From contig NZ_SMAA01000019.1 of assembly GCF_004341685.1 (NCBI RefSeq), forward strand, positions 1 to 42,795: 42,795 bases of DNA. Reading direction: 5' to 3'. How positions within the stretch are numbered: position 1 is the stretch's first letter; each line of letters opens with the position of its first letter. Source of the stretch: Pectinatus cerevisiiphilus. GTDB taxonomy: Bacteria > Bacillota > Negativicutes > Selenomonadales > Selenomonadaceae. This document shows, piece by piece, positions 24,853 through 34,928 of this stretch. Position numbers and translations under genes: made by a program. Below the pieces are notes generated by a model that saw nothing but the letters and a program-made list of their open reading frames with translations, made no database searches and had not been told where the DNA came from.

Positions 24853-26118
24853 TTGGAAAAATTAGTCATAAACGGCGGTAAAAGACTTTGTGGCCGCGTT
24901 AAAATAAGCGGCGCAAAAAATGCTGTTTTACCTATTATCGCTGCAACGCTATTAGGACAAGATCATCCTTGTGTTCTGGAAGAAGTTCCTAGCCTGGATG
25001 ATGTGGAAACCATCTCTGAAGTTTTAAATGAACTTGGTGTTGCTGTAAACTTTGACGAAAACAGTCATACCTTTACAGCCGACAGTACCAATATAGCTTC
25101 ATGCGAAGCACCATATGAACTCATCCGTAAAATGCGGGCTTCTTTTCTTATTATGGGTCCGTTACTCTCCCGTTGTGGTCACTCCAAAATTTCCCTACCC
25201 GGTGGCTGCGCAATAGGTACACGCCCAATTGACCTTCATCTCAAAGGATTTGAAGCACTCGGTGCACAAATAGAGATAGGTCATGGTTTTATTAATGCCA
25301 CCGTTCCCGATAAGCTGCGTGGCGCTAAGATTTATTTGGATTTCCCAAGCGTCGGCGCAACAGAAAATATCATGATGGCAGCATGCATGGCAGAAGGAAA
25401 AACGCTCTTAGAAAATCCTGCCCAGGAGCCTGAAATAATTGACCTGGCTAATTTTCTTAATATGATGGGCGCTAATATCCGCGGAGCCGGCACTAACGTT
25501 ATCAAAATTGAAGGCGTTAAAAAGCTCACAGGCTGCGATTATACTATTATCCCTGACCGGATAGAAGCAGGAACTTATATGGTAGCCGCAGCTATGACAA
25601 GAGGTGATATTTATATAGAAAATGCCATCAGTGAACATTTAAAACCCGTCATAGCAAAACTTTCTGAAGCTGGTGCTGAAATTATCGAAGATGTAAAAGG
25701 CATTCGCGTAAGGAACGACAAAAAACTTAAAGCTGTCGATATAAAAACAATGCCTTATCCCGGTTTCCCGACAGATATGCAGGCACAATTCATGGCTATG
25801 CTTACTATCGCCGAAGGAACCGGTTTAGTGACTGAAACTGTATTTGAAAACAGGTTCATGCATGTTGATGAACTAAAACGAATGGGCGCCAACATAAAAA
25901 TAGAAGGGCGTACCTCTGTCGTTGAAGGGGTAAACCATCTGCTTGGCTGTCAAGTAAAAGCGACAGACTTACGGGCAGGTGCAGCTATGGTTTTAGCGGG
26001 ACTCGTGGCCGATGGTGAAACAAAAGTCGGATATATCCACCATATCGACCGTGGATATGACAATCTTGTCGGTAAGCTATGCAGTCTCGGCGCAAATATA
26101 AAGCGCATAAACGATTGA
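24853..26118 (+). CDS. murA: UDP-N-acetylglucosamine 1-carboxyvinyltransferase
   Basis: MurA transfers enolpyruvate from PEP to UDP-GlcNAc, the first committed step of peptidoglycan synthesis, in the cytoplasm. The start is TTG at 24853 behind GGGGGAT; the N-terminus [20 protein letters not shown] aligns with the family start. K22 and N23 (GAKNAVLP) and the catalytic C119 in [11 protein letters not shown] are present, so the enzyme should be fosfomycin-sensitive. [15 protein letters not shown] and [15 protein letters not shown] are further signatures. 421 residues, normal length. Firmicutes often carry two copies (MurA and MurZ); which one this is cannot be decided here. Confidence 0.95.
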   Translation: MEKLVINGGKRLCGRVKISGAKNAVLPIIAATLLGQDHPCVLEEVPSLDDVETISEVLNELGVAVNFDENSHTFTADSTNIASCEAPYELIRKMRASFLIMGPLLSRCGHSKISLPGGCAIGTRPIDLHLKGFEALGAQIEIGHGFINATVPDKLRGAKIYLDFPSVGATENIMMAACMAEGKTLLENPAQEPEIIDLANFLNMMGANIRGAGTNVIKIEGVKKLTGCDYTIIPDRIEAGTYMVAAAMTRGDIYIENAISEHLKPVIAKLSEAGAEIIEDVKGIRVRNDKKLKAVDIKTMPYPGFPTDMQAQFMAMLTIAEGTGLVTETVFENRFMHVDELKRMGANIKIEGRTSVVEGVNHLLGCQVKATDLRAGAAMVLAGLVADGETKVGYIHHIDRGYDNLVGKLCSLGANIKRIND

Positions 26119-26143
26119 ACTAATAAAATAACTTTTTCATTAA

Positions 26144-26181
26144 ATCCGCTCTTATGAAATGCTCTTTCATACAGAGCGGAT
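26144..26181 (+). terminator. Long hairpin after murA, probable terminator
   Basis: ATCCGCTC pairs with GAGCGGAT, and inside them TATGAAA pairs with TTTCATA, giving an almost fully paired 38-nt hairpin. No strong T run follows on either strand, so termination is less certain than the fold. Confidence 0.45.
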
Positions 26182-26267
26182 AAGTATTAGTATCCAAAAT
26201 ACATGCAATATTAAACATAGATTTTTGCAAGACAATTTCATTATTTTTTTTGTAAAGGACGTAAGAA

Positions 26268-27356
26268 ATGATTCCCCTAGACAAGCCTGTAAAACTTTCA
26301 CATTTAACATTAAAAAATCCGTTCATCCGTTCAGCAGTACATAGCTTTTTAGGTTCGGCAGACGGATTTATGACAGATTTAGAATATCAAATGTATGAAG
26401 AGCTTTCCAGTAACAATCTTGCCCTTATAATAAGTGGGCATTGCTGTGTCCTTGCTGGCGGCCTCGCTAATAAAGAACAAATACGTATAGATGATGACAA
26501 ATATATCAGCCAATTTAGTAAGGCTGCAACCCTAATACACAAAAATCATTGTTTATTTATGCCGCAAATAAGCCATGCCGGTCCACGTGCCATCGATACA
26601 ACAGAATTTTTCGATGTCAGCGCAGGTGCCTTACCTAAAAACCATTATGCGAAGGAACTATCACTCGAACAAATCGCTACCATACGTACCGCTTTCGCCA
26701 ATGCTGCTTATCGTTTAAAGCAGGCCGGTGTTGACGGTGTCCAATTGCATGGTGCCCACAGTTACCTCCTCTCGCGTTTCATAGATAAAACCTTTAACAA
26801 GCGCAATGATGAATACGGTGGCAGTATTGAAAACCGTTTCCGCCTATGTGCGCAAATCATAAAAGATATTAAAGAAAAATGTGGAAAAGATTTTCCTGTA
26901 GCAATAAAAATAAACAATGATACGAATACAGACAATGACGATTATGCCACGGATATGCAGTATGTCATAAATAAGTGCCATGAACTTGATGTCGAATTCA
27001 TCGAATGGAGCGGCGTTGATTTTATTAACCAACCACGCACAAGCTCATTATATTACTTTGATCGAATCGCCAACTTTGCCAAAGATGCCCCATTACCTAT
27101 GAGTATAGTAGGCGGTATCAAAAGCGTCGATGATATAAATAAGGTTCTAAACAGTGCCATTCCGCTCATTTCCCTGGCGCGTCCACTAATTTGTGAACCG
27201 GATATATTAACTAAATTTTCCTTGGAAAAAGCGCAAAAATCAGTTTGCCTTTCCTGTAACCGTTGTTTTGCTGTTCCTCACCTGCATCACGGCGTACGCT
27301 GTGTCTTGCATTGGCGAAACATCCGCAAACAACAGCAACAACAAAATCTAAAATAA
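26268..27356 (+). CDS. NADH:flavin oxidoreductase, Old Yellow Enzyme family
   Basis: A 362-residue FMN barrel protein. The OYE features are PVKLSHLTLKNPFIRSAVHS at the N-terminus, PQISHAGPRA, GVDGVQLHGAHSYLLSRFIDKTFNKRNDEYGGSIENRFR (substrate His/catalytic region) and the phosphate-binding LARPLI. A CxxCxxC cluster, CLSCNRC, and a later Cys near the C-terminus recall the iron-sulfur site of 2,4-dienoyl-CoA/enoate reductases, but the long FAD/NADPH domain of those enzymes is missing. It is likely to reduce activated double bonds; the substrate is unknown. GGAC..TAAGA precedes the ATG. No operon partner. Confidence 0.82.
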   Translation: MIPLDKPVKLSHLTLKNPFIRSAVHSFLGSADGFMTDLEYQMYEELSSNNLALIISGHCCVLAGGLANKEQIRIDDDKYISQFSKAATLIHKNHCLFMPQISHAGPRAIDTTEFFDVSAGALPKNHYAKELSLEQIATIRTAFANAAYRLKQAGVDGVQLHGAHSYLLSRFIDKTFNKRNDEYGGSIENRFRLCAQIIKDIKEKCGKDFPVAIKINNDTNTDNDDYATDMQYVINKCHELDVEFIEWSGVDFINQPRTSSLYYFDRIANFAKDAPLPMSIVGGIKSVDDINKVLNSAIPLISLARPLICEPDILTKFSLEKAQKSVCLSCNRCFAVPHLHHGVRCVLHWRNIRKQQQQQNLK

Positions 27357-27368
27357 AAATAACAACCT

Positions 27369-27410
27369 AAAAACCCCGTTTTGAAAACCAAATTTTCAAA
27401 GCGGGGTTTC
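27369..27410. terminator. Terminator between the OYE gene and the threonine-synthase-like gene
   Basis: AAACCCCG...CGGGGTTT with a TTTTGAAAA/TTTTCAAA inner stem. It lies between convergent genes and can serve both. Confidence 0.75.
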
Positions 27411-27458
27411 ACTATCTATTATATTTCAACTGTCTACTTATCTTTTAATATACATAAA

Positions 27459-28559
27459 TTACCATGGTTCGGACTTTAATCCAGCACCGCATATTGGGAT
27501 AAGGCATTTGCCGGTCATACCAAACCTTTCACAATAAAGCCGATATGCTGCGTAACTTATTACCGTCGTATGTTCGCAAAAAATTCCCTTTGCCGCCAAT
27601 TTACCACGTGTTGGCAAAATCATTTCTTCCGGTACAGCAATTACCTCTATATTGTATTTATAAATATATTCCAGTATTTCCTTCCCACGCATAGGTACAC
27701 CCACAGCAATGCCTTCTGCAAGTGTTGGCTTTATCTGCACTTTTGCAGGAACAGCGGACTTATTTTTCACAGCTTCTACAAAAGGATCACAGCATTCACT
27801 TTGTACTGCAATAATTTTAGGCATTTTATCAATAATGCCCGCGGCAAGGAATTCTTCAAGTGCTTTTACCACACCAATCAACAATGTACCATTACCGAGA
27901 GGGACAATAATATTTTCTGGAATTTTTTTTAATTGTTCATATACTTCATAAATATAAGTCTTAGTTCCTTCATAGAAGAATGGATTATATACATGGTTGG
28001 CATAATATCTGCCTTCTTTTTTCACTTTTGCCCTGCACACATCTGCACAGTCATCCCGTGATCCCTGTATAACATCACAAATAGCCCCATGTGCCCGGAT
28101 CATTCCTATTTTTTTAGGAGAAGTATTATGCGGTACAAATATTTCACATTTTATACCGGCCCTGCCACAATATGCAGCTACACTATCGCCTGCATTACCG
28201 CTGGAATCCTGTACAACACTTTTTACCCCAATACTGCGGCAATGTGAAATCAAAACTACCGCACCACGGTCTTTAAAGGACAACGTTGGCATATAATAAT
28301 CCATCTTAAACAAAACATTTTTATCAAAATTGATAATAGGTGTCATACCTTCACCAAGGGAAATATCACGCCAGGAATCATCTTCAATTGGCATAAACTC
28401 CCTGTACCGGAAAATACTCCAAGTTTCTTTATCAACCTTAGCTAAATCAAACTTAGGAGCCTCATAATCAAGCTTCCAGAGTCCCCCGCATTTATCACAT
28501 TTAGGTTTATAAGTTGCAGCACTTTCTCTATGCCCACAGTCCGAACACACAAAATCCAT
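27459..28559 (-). CDS. thrC: Threonine synthase-like PLP enzyme
   Basis: A 366-residue fold-type II PLP enzyme starting at 28559 (MDFVCSDCG), 7 bases after GGAGGA. The N-terminus has a zinc-ribbon-like pair, CSDC..CDKC. The PLP lysine lies in TLSFKDRGA, followed by QDSSGNAGDSVAAYCGRAG (cofactor-binding Ser/Asn) and the phosphate loop PLGNGTLL. This is the archaeal/clostridial-type ThrC form, which converts O-phosphohomoserine to threonine. Related cysteate synthases and 2,3-diaminopropionate enzymes share the layout, and no homoserine kinase or dehydrogenase is adjacent, so the substrate is probable rather than certain. Confidence 0.75.
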   Translation of the reverse strand: MDFVCSDCGHRESAATYKPKCDKCGGLWKLDYEAPKFDLAKVDKETWSIFRYREFMPIEDDSWRDISLGEGMTPIINFDKNVLFKMDYYMPTLSFKDRGAVVLISHCRSIGVKSVVQDSSGNAGDSVAAYCGRAGIKCEIFVPHNTSPKKIGMIRAHGAICDVIQGSRDDCADVCRAKVKKEGRYYANHVYNPFFYEGTKTYIYEVYEQLKKIPENIIVPLGNGTLLIGVVKALEEFLAAGIIDKMPKIIAVQSECCDPFVEAVKNKSAVPAKVQIKPTLAEGIAVGVPMRGKEILEYIYKYNIEVIAVPEEMILPTRGKLAAKGIFCEHTTVISYAAYRLYCERFGMTGKCLIPICGAGLKSEPW

Positions 28560-28965
28560 ATAAATTCCTCCATTTAGCCGATAACTATCCGTCCTGTGCC
28601 CTTCTCTATGCAAATTCCCTTAATATTTTTTAAATTAAATATCGCACCGTCTATTATTCTAAAGCGACAGCACCTCAAGACAAGCACATAAATAATTAAA
28701 CGGATCCTTTATATTTATTATAACATAAAAAGCTTCCCATAAAGTGCATCATGCCAATGAGTAATGTAGTCTATGATTTTATTGCATAATACTATCTATT
28801 TAGTATATTCTAACTGTCATATTATATTGCTGTATTGTTATTCTTATTTGTCGTTTTAATATATATAGCAAATTTAACCGACTTAAAACACTTATTTGTA
28901 TTGACTATACTAACCGATTAATGTTATTTTAAGGTAAATAGATAAATTCTAAAGGAGGTTCCATT
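28560..28965. other. Divergent intergenic region
   Basis: On the minus strand, -10 TATAAT (28717-28722) with a weak -35 ACTTTA (28740-28745), 17 bp apart, could serve the threonine-synthase-like gene. On the plus strand, TTGACT (near 28902) with a TTATTT 17 bp on could serve the secreted-protein gene. No T-box or riboswitch is visible in either leader. Confidence 0.4.
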
Positions 28966-29622
28966 ATGTCTAGAATACATTTTAAAATACTAACACTTTT
29001 CGCCGTCGTCATCCTGTGCCTGAGCGCAACTGCTTTTGCTGCTGATAAAACAACAGATGTCAGTGAAGTTTCTCATGCCGAATTTTATCTAGGAAATGAA
29101 AAATCTGAATATCCTTTTGTTAGGACAGCTGATTTTGATGCCAGCTATAAAATAAATAGAGATATCGAAAATTATCTTGCTGACATGCGTGCTGCCTTTG
29201 ACAGTGCTGCCAATGTTACCAGCAAGTTCGAGTATAAGCTCTGTTATGAAGACAGCAAAACAGTTTCCCTGACGTTCAATGAATATCGTTACTATGACCG
29301 CGCAGCACATGGTGATTACAAAATTCATGGTGTTGTATACAATAAAGAAACGGGGGACAAAGTTCCATTGGAAAACTATCTCAAGATCACTCCCCAGCAG
29401 CTTCAAGAATTAATAGATAATAATACCGCAAAAGTTTATGGTGGTGATGGTAATGCCCTTCTTTCTGCCAGCGATATCAACAAAATCAAATATATTTCGG
29501 CTGACTATTACCTTACCAACCGCCCAGACGGAATGTATATAGGTATTATATATCCCCCTTATGAACTTGCACCTTGGTCTACAGGCATAATCAATATTCT
29601 CGTGCCTATGCCCAAAGGATAA
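28966..29622 (+). CDS. Secreted DUF3298/RsiV-like protein
   Basis: A 218-residue exported protein: basic N-terminus, hydrophobic core ILTLFAVVILCLSATAFAA with an AFA|A signal-peptidase site near residue 25. The mature part has the alternating pattern of the DUF4163/DUF3298 architecture (YEDSKTVSLTFNEYRYYDRAAHGDYKIHGVVYNKETGDKVPLENYL), shared with RsiV and PdaC extracellular domains. AAGGAGGT precedes the ATG. No membrane anchor or sigma factor is adjacent, so it is not an anti-sigma factor; a periplasmic role is all that can be inferred. Followed by the 68-bp repeat, which acts as its terminator. Confidence 0.7.
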   Translation: MSRIHFKILTLFAVVILCLSATAFAADKTTDVSEVSHAEFYLGNEKSEYPFVRTADFDASYKINRDIENYLADMRAAFDSAANVTSKFEYKLCYEDSKTVSLTFNEYRYYDRAAHGDYKIHGVVYNKETGDKVPLENYLKITPQQLQELIDNNTAKVYGGDGNALLSASDINKIKYISADYYLTNRPDGMYIGIIYPPYELAPWSTGIINILVPMPKG

Positions 29623-29659
29623 ATAAGAATAAAATATTAACAAAAACCGGTTCTATACT

Positions 29660-29727
29660 AAATGTTGGGGTAAGCAAAAATTCAAGCTTACTCCAACATT
29701 ATTTTTTTACAAAAAAAGAGCATAAAA
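29660..29727 (+). repeat. 68-bp hairpin repeat, copy 2
   Basis: It starts AAATGTTGGGGTAAGC, folds with GCTTACTCCAACATT, then TTTTTTT and ACAAAAAAAGAGCATAAAA. It matches copy 1 (19399-19466) at about 66 of 68 positions, including the tail that is not part of the stem. It lies 38 bp behind the DUF3298-like gene and 15 bp before the IS30-family element. Confidence 0.75.
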
Positions 29728-29741
29728 CAAAAAAAGGTTAG

Positions 29742-30943
29742 TTGTAAAATGAAATTAAACAAATAAGAAAAAAATAATCCACAGTGATATACCTGTGTTA
29801 GAATGGATTTACCACAAAACATTCACAAAGGAGAAATCACTATGGATCAATCCCATTCTAACATATATGCAAATTCTCGTAAACATGGTAAGCACTTATC
29901 TCTTGACGAGCGTGGTATTATTCAAGCTTTACACCATCAGGGAATGTCCCTGCGCAGCATCGCTGCTGAGGTTGGCTGTGCTCACACTACAGTCATGTAC
30001 GAACTGCGCCGCAGTACACCGCAGCGCAGAGGCCGTCGCGGCCGGATTCCCATATACACGGCAAAACGCGGGCAGGATGTTTACAACAAACACCGCAAAC
30101 ACTGCCGCAAACCATACAAACTGGACAGTGATTCATGTGAAGCGTTTATTCAATGGATGTCCAGGCAGGTTCGTACAAAACGATGGTCTCTGGATATGTG
30201 TGTTGGTTATGCAAAACTCCATCAAGTGTTTGCGGCAGAACAAATACCTTGTACCAAGACCTTGTATAATATGCTGTGGGCTGGCAAGCTACCGCTGACA
30301 CTGTTTGATGTACCACATGCTCTTTCACACAAGCAGCACCGCAAATGGAACCGAAAAATAGGCGCATACTCGGCCGCAGCATTGATGAACGTCCTGATGT
30401 TGTCGCTGCGCACGAAGAGTTTGGTCATTGGGAAGCTGACACCGTTGTTGGCAGACGTCAGGGCAGGGAATCTGTTGTGTTTACCATGGTAGAATGTATC
30501 ACTGACCACTATATCGCCATTAAAATTTCCGGCAGGAATAGTGCTGGTGTCAGTGAGGCTATGAATCAGCTTCACAAGTTATACGGTGAACGGTTTGCGC
30601 AGGTATTTAAAACTATAACTGCAGACAACGGTCCTGAATTTCAGAACTTTTCGGCTGTCGAGGCATGGGGAACAAGGGTTTATTTTGCCCATCCCTACAG
30701 TTCATGGGAACGGCCACGCAACGAACGACACAACGGTATGCTGCGTGCATACATTCCCAAGGGTAAGTCCATTGAACACTACACAGATGAAGAAATCTTA
30801 TCTTTTGCAGATGATCTTAACAGTCGTCCAAGGCGTGTGCTCGGTTACCATTCACCAGAAGATCTCTTTGATTCTTTTTTAGATCATGTATATGCTTGTT
30901 AAGATTTATTTTTAATGATTTTTTGTTCAATTTGCTATTGCAA
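29742..30943 (+). mobile_element. IS30-family insertion sequence
   Basis: About 1.2 kb, bounded by imperfect inverted repeats: left TTGTAAAATGAAATTAAACA (from 29742) and right, in reverse, TTGCAATAGCAAATTGAACA (from 30943). The ends agree at roughly 70 percent of positions; exact termini and the target duplication are not established. It carries one broken transposase. Confidence 0.7.
29842..30902 (+). pseudogene. IS30-family transposase, frameshifted
   Basis: The ATG at 29842 follows AAAGGAG. The N-terminal half carries the HTH_38 domain (LSLDERGIIQALHHQGMSLRSIAAEVGCAHTTVMYELRR). The C-terminal half is the integrase-like core with D in FGHWEADTVVG, D in TADNGPEF and E in NERHNGMLRAYIPKG. 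The halves lie in different frames: the switch is a -1 step at the A5 run 30354-30358, where the HRKWNRK frame must become KNRRILGRSIDERPD. IS30 transposases are normally a single frame, so an indel in the A run is the simplest view; programmed slippage on the A run is possible. Confidence 0.85.
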
Positions 30944-31284
30944 TTTACGTAAAAATGAAAAACAGTTTTATAAAAGAATATATAAATGGCTTTTTTTAGT
31001 AGAAAAATATGGTATAGATAGATTCCTTGCCATGGCAAAAACTGTCAGACAGTGGCTCCATCCAATAAAAAGAGCTATTTTAACAGGTTACACAAATGGT
31101 TATACTGAAGGCTGTAATAACAGGACTAAGGTTTTAAAAAGAATATGTTTCGGTGTCAGGAACTTTAAGAGATTCCATAATAGATTGATGTTTATTGCTA
31201 ATTGTAAAAAAGCAGCAGGATAATTTTCCTACTGCCCTTGTACTATCTTGAATTTTTCATAACCCCAACCATTGACAATGAACC
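30944..31284 (+). pseudogene. C-terminal remnant of an ISL3-family transposase with its right end
   Basis: The frame to 31223 ends with LTGYTNGYTEGCNNRTKVLKRICFGVRNFKRFHNRLM, the conserved tail of DDE_Tnp_ISL3 transposases. No start or 5' domain is present: the frame runs out at the right end of the IS30 element. The 62 bp after the stop (31223-31284) are the element end, with CATAACCCCAACCATTGACA, and recur at 22892. The left half of the element is not on the other side of the IS30 copy, so a deletion accompanied or followed its insertion. Confidence 0.8.
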
Positions 31285-31302
31285 TAAATATATTGAAATA
31301 AT

Positions 31303-31336
31303 AAAAGGCCATCACACTAAAATGCAATGACCTTTT
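31303..31336 (-). terminator. Terminator of the chemotaxis receptor gene
   Basis: Minus-strand AAAAGGTCAT pairs with ATGGCCTTTT and runs into TATTATTT. Confidence 0.65.
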
Positions 31337-31364
31337 ACTATTTTGTTCATAAGTTATTAAAACA

Positions 31365-33317
31365 TTATAATTTAAATTGACGTACTGCTTCCTGTAGCTC
31401 TTGTGCCATTTTCTTCAGTTTTTCACTCGAAGAATTTATTTCTTCCATTGAGGCTGCCTGTTCTTGCGTAGCCGCGGAAACAGTCTGTGTTTCATCAGTA
31501 GATTTTTTCATCAATGTATCTATTTGAGCCATCGACGCTGCAACATTTTGTCCATCATCAGCTAAACCTTTTATAACAGATGAAACATTTGCCACCTCAT
31601 CAGAAAGATCTGTAACCATTTTCATGATAGCATCAAAGTTTGTACCGGCTTCTTTTATAGCTCCCATGCCATTTTTTACTTCATCAGTGCCTACCTGCAT
31701 ATCTGTAACTGCTTTTTGTGTATCATTTTGTATTTCACTAATCATTTCAGCTATTTTAGTAGCCGCTTCCTGTGACTGCTCAGCAAGTTTCCTTACCTCA
31801 TCTGCTACAACTGCAAAGCCCTTGCCTTGTTCACCGGCTCTTGCCGCTTCAATAGCCGCATTAAGTGCCAACAAATTGGTCTGGCCTGCTATTCCCAAAA
31901 TAGTATCCACTATCTGTCCTATTTCTTTTGACCGTTCTCCCAAATTTGCCACCGACCCCGCAGAAGCATTAACTGTTTTTTCAATGTCCTGCATCTTTGT
32001 TATAACATTTTGCACAGAACTCCCACCGGCTTTAGCGGTATCTACTGTTTTGCGAGAGTAATCAGTCACATCAGCCGTCTTTTTAAACACATCTTCTATA
32101 TGTTTCGACATATTTTTTACCACTTCTGCCGAATCATTTAAAAGTTTATAGCTATGCTCACTGTTTTGTGCTACCCCTGCTATTGAATTGGCAACCTGAT
32201 CTGCCGCGAGAGCAGTCTGTGATGCCCCTGTAGTAAATTGCTCTGCCGAATCAATTAACTGGGTTGAATTAGTCTGGACATGCTTTACCAAATTTCTTAA
32301 ACTATCAATCATCTTATTAAAAGCCACTGCCAGTCGTCCTATTTCATCCTTTGCATCAGCCTTTAATTTTTGGTCAAGCTTACCATCCGCGATCTGTTCC
32401 GCCAACGCCTGCATCTCCAAAATAGGTTGTGTAAATTTACGTGCGATAACATAGGAAATCCCTGCTACAACAAGTAACACAAAAATAATAAAACCTATCA
32501 TGGTAAAGAGAAGCGTATGTGTTTTTTGCGTTATAAATGAATAAGGAGTTTCCAGACAGATTACCCATCCCGTACGTTGATCATATATGTAACTGACAAC
32601 TTGCTTGCCAGACTGTCCATCAATTATATCTACTCCACTTGTCTTATTGTCTAAGGCATTTTTTATAAAAGATAAATTACTGCGGTCTTCCTGTTTTTTA
32701 ACAAGTTCCTCATCAGGATGTGCTATTATCTTTCCTTCCTGGTCGACAATATAAGCTACACGTCCATCTTTAGAAAGATTCGTCACAAATTCACTCATCT
32801 TCGTTAGTGGCAGTGACCCTTGCATTACACCAATAACATTATTACCGGCATCACGTATTGGCGTCATAAGGTTAACTACAAGCCTTTCTGAGTTTTTACT
32901 GAAAACAACACCTGAAATAGCTTCATCATTACCTTTCAACGCATCTTGGAAAAAAGGACGTTCCCAGATATTTGCCGGTTTAATATCATCTCCCCTGACT
33001 ACTTGATTTCCTTTCGCATCATCAAGAGAAAATGAATTGGGATTCATTTTCGAGGCTTCTGTCAAAAAAACTTTTGTTTGTGCCAGATCATAAGTTTTTA
33101 CTGCTGGATTAGAAGCAACTGTCTTCAATACAAGAAAAGTTTTATCTAAATATTCTCCCATCTGTATCTGGATTTGTTTTGTCATATCATTGCATTGCGA
33201 GATTGTCTCTTGCTCCAGTGTGTTGCTCAAGTGTCGCATTGACACTGCCGCTACAATAAGCAGCGGAATAAAACTCATCATCAGCATAATTGCCATAACC
33301 TTTTTTCTTAAAGACAT
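31365..33317 (-). CDS. Methyl-accepting chemotaxis protein with periplasmic Cache domain
   Basis: A 650-residue transducer; the start at 33317 (MSLRKKVM) follows GGGAGGT. TM1 covers about residues 8-27. A ~245-residue periplasmic dCache_1-type sensor follows ([69 protein letters not shown]). TM2 is near 275-297, then a HAMP domain ([25 protein letters not shown]). The cytoplasmic signalling hairpin tip reads [36 protein letters not shown]. dCache receptors often bind amino acids or small acids; the ligand is not predictable here. No che genes are nearby, so it works with machinery encoded elsewhere. Confidence 0.93.
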   Translation of the reverse strand: MSLRKKVMAIMLMMSFIPLLIVAAVSMRHLSNTLEQETISQCNDMTKQIQIQMGEYLDKTFLVLKTVASNPAVKTYDLAQTKVFLTEASKMNPNSFSLDDAKGNQVVRGDDIKPANIWERPFFQDALKGNDEAISGVVFSKNSERLVVNLMTPIRDAGNNVIGVMQGSLPLTKMSEFVTNLSKDGRVAYIVDQEGKIIAHPDEELVKKQEDRSNLSFIKNALDNKTSGVDIIDGQSGKQVVSYIYDQRTGWVICLETPYSFITQKTHTLLFTMIGFIIFVLLVVAGISYVIARKFTQPILEMQALAEQIADGKLDQKLKADAKDEIGRLAVAFNKMIDSLRNLVKHVQTNSTQLIDSAEQFTTGASQTALAADQVANSIAGVAQNSEHSYKLLNDSAEVVKNMSKHIEDVFKKTADVTDYSRKTVDTAKAGGSSVQNVITKMQDIEKTVNASAGSVANLGERSKEIGQIVDTILGIAGQTNLLALNAAIEAARAGEQGKGFAVVADEVRKLAEQSQEAATKIAEMISEIQNDTQKAVTDMQVGTDEVKNGMGAIKEAGTNFDAIMKMVTDLSDEVANVSSVIKGLADDGQNVAASMAQIDTLMKKSTDETQTVSAATQEQAASMEEINSSSEKLKKMAQELQEAVRQFKL

Positions 33318-33416
33318 TAAACTACCTCCCTGTATAATATATAAATTTTCCCACATTTCTATATTATCATGTTAATTGAAAAATACAAGTTATATATATA
33401 TTATGATAGTTAGAGA

Positions 33417-33455
33417 AAATGCAGTATAAACATAAATATAGCTTATACTGCATTT
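33417..33455. terminator. Terminator between the MFS and chemotaxis receptor genes
   Basis: AAATGCAGTATAA (33417-33429) pairs with TTATACTGCATTT (33443-33455); T residues on both outer sides. It ends the sugar-acid operon on the minus strand. Confidence 0.75.
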
Positions 33456-33478
33456 TTGCAATTTATGCTATTTAATTT

Positions 33479-34807
33479 TTATTGCTTTTCTACTCGAATA
33501 GGTTCTATCTTTCCTAATACAAAAATAAAATTAAGAATTGCAATCAATAGTAAAAATGCTGAAAATAGCAAAGCAAATTCAAAATGTCCAGTATAACCAA
33601 CAATAAATCCTGTTATTATAGGACCTACCACTCCACCAAAATTTGATATACAATTTTGAATTCCCGCAACGATACCAGTCATATTTCGTGGGGCGATTTC
33701 ACTTGGAATTGCCCAAACTTGTGAAGCTGCAACAACTGTACCAGATTTTGAAATGCATAATAATATTAACGCCACTATTAGAGACTCCGATACAGCTGCA
33801 AAACCAATAAATGCGGCCATAATCAAACCGATACATAAAAATAATTTTCTTGTTTTAGTCAAAGACATTTTCCCTGATGAATGCACTCTATCTGACAAAT
33901 AACCTGCTAGTATTTCTATAATCGCACCACATAAAAGTGGTAATGAAGCTGCAAACCCCATTTGGCTGAAACTAAGACCTCTGTCCTTCATTAGATACAT
34001 AGGAAGCCATGTAATGAAAAAATAAGAATTATAATTTATCATGAAAAATCCTATACACATAGCAATTACATTTCTATAGCGCAATAATTGCCACCATTTT
34101 AAAGGCATCGTCTTATCTTTCTCTTTTACTTCTTCTCCATCATGTATATAATCTAATTCTAGCTTATTTACACCTTTATGATCAGCTGGATCATCTTTAA
34201 AAAAGAACCACCACGCTATAGACCACACTATCCCAATAATTCCTAAGACAGCAAATGTTTCTCTCCAACCAATAGAAATCATCAACCAAGTTAAAACAGG
34301 AACACCAAAAGCACCTCCAAACTTTTGCCCACTATCAAATATTCCGCCCACTGTAGCTCTTTCACTTTTTGGAAACCATTTACGTGTAATTGCTGCGTTA
34401 CTCGGATATGCTCCTGCTTCGCCTATCCCCAAAACCATACGCAATCCCATTAATGATTTAAAACCTGTTGCTATGCCAGTTAAACCTGTTGCAATTGACC
34501 ACCAAAGAACAGATAATCCCAATGCCTTACGTTGCCCTATTTTTTCAGAAACAAATCCCGCTGGAATTTGTAATAACGCATAACATAGAAAGAATGCAGA
34601 CATCAACATCCCCATTTCTTGTGTCGTTACATGTAAATCTTGCATTATATGCGGTGTTGCTATAGCTAAAGTAGTTCTATCTAAAAAATTTATAGCAATT
34701 GCCGCCCACATCAATCCAGCTATTACCCAACGCATTTTTGTTTTCTTATATATTTTTGATGCTTCAAGGGTAGTATAATTTTCTGCTGTAATTTTATCAT
34801 TTTCCAT
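33479..34807 (-). CDS. MFS sugar-acid transporter (anion:cation symporter family)
   Basis: A 442-residue, 12-helix permease. The motifs IAINFLDRTTLAIA in TM1, GFVSEKIGQRKALG between TM2 and TM3, RMVLGIGEAGAYPSNAAITRKWFPKSERATVGGIFDSGQKFGGAFG and the FITWLPMYLMKDRG loop are those of the ACS family (GudP, ExuT, DgoT, GarP), which import hexuronates, glucarate and galactonate with protons. AAAAAGGAGAA precedes the ATG. It is last in the sugar-acid operon, after a 226-bp gap with two hairpins, and probably imports the substrate of that pathway. Confidence 0.87.
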   Translation of the reverse strand: MENDKITAENYTTLEASKIYKKTKMRWVIAGLMWAAIAINFLDRTTLAIATPHIMQDLHVTTQEMGMLMSAFFLCYALLQIPAGFVSEKIGQRKALGLSVLWWSIATGLTGIATGFKSLMGLRMVLGIGEAGAYPSNAAITRKWFPKSERATVGGIFDSGQKFGGAFGVPVLTWLMISIGWRETFAVLGIIGIVWSIAWWFFFKDDPADHKGVNKLELDYIHDGEEVKEKDKTMPLKWWQLLRYRNVIAMCIGFFMINYNSYFFITWLPMYLMKDRGLSFSQMGFAASLPLLCGAIIEILAGYLSDRVHSSGKMSLTKTRKLFLCIGLIMAAFIGFAAVSESLIVALILLCISKSGTVVAASQVWAIPSEIAPRNMTGIVAGIQNCISNFGGVVGPIITGFIVGYTGHFEFALLFSAFLLLIAILNFIFVLGKIEPIRVEKQ

Positions 34808-34862
34808 AAGTATTCTCCTTTTTACTTTCCTTGTAAAATGATTTTGTAATAATGATAATTAT

Positions 34863-34892
34863 CTGTATTTTTATTAAAAGTTTAAAATACAG
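34863..34892. repeat. Inverted repeat upstream of the MFS gene
   Basis: CTGTATTTT (34863-34871) and AAAATACAG (34884-34892) form a perfect 9-bp inverted repeat in the leader of the transporter gene. Possible operator or mRNA-stabilising hairpin. Confidence 0.45.
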
Positions 34893-34928
34893 TATTGACA
34901 TTTTTATATATAAATTCAGTTTTTTTTA

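Noticed and set aside
28966-29622. Anti-sigma factor RsiV
   Set aside because: It has only a signal peptide and the extracellular-type domain, with no cytoplasmic sigma-binding part and no sigma-factor gene next to it.
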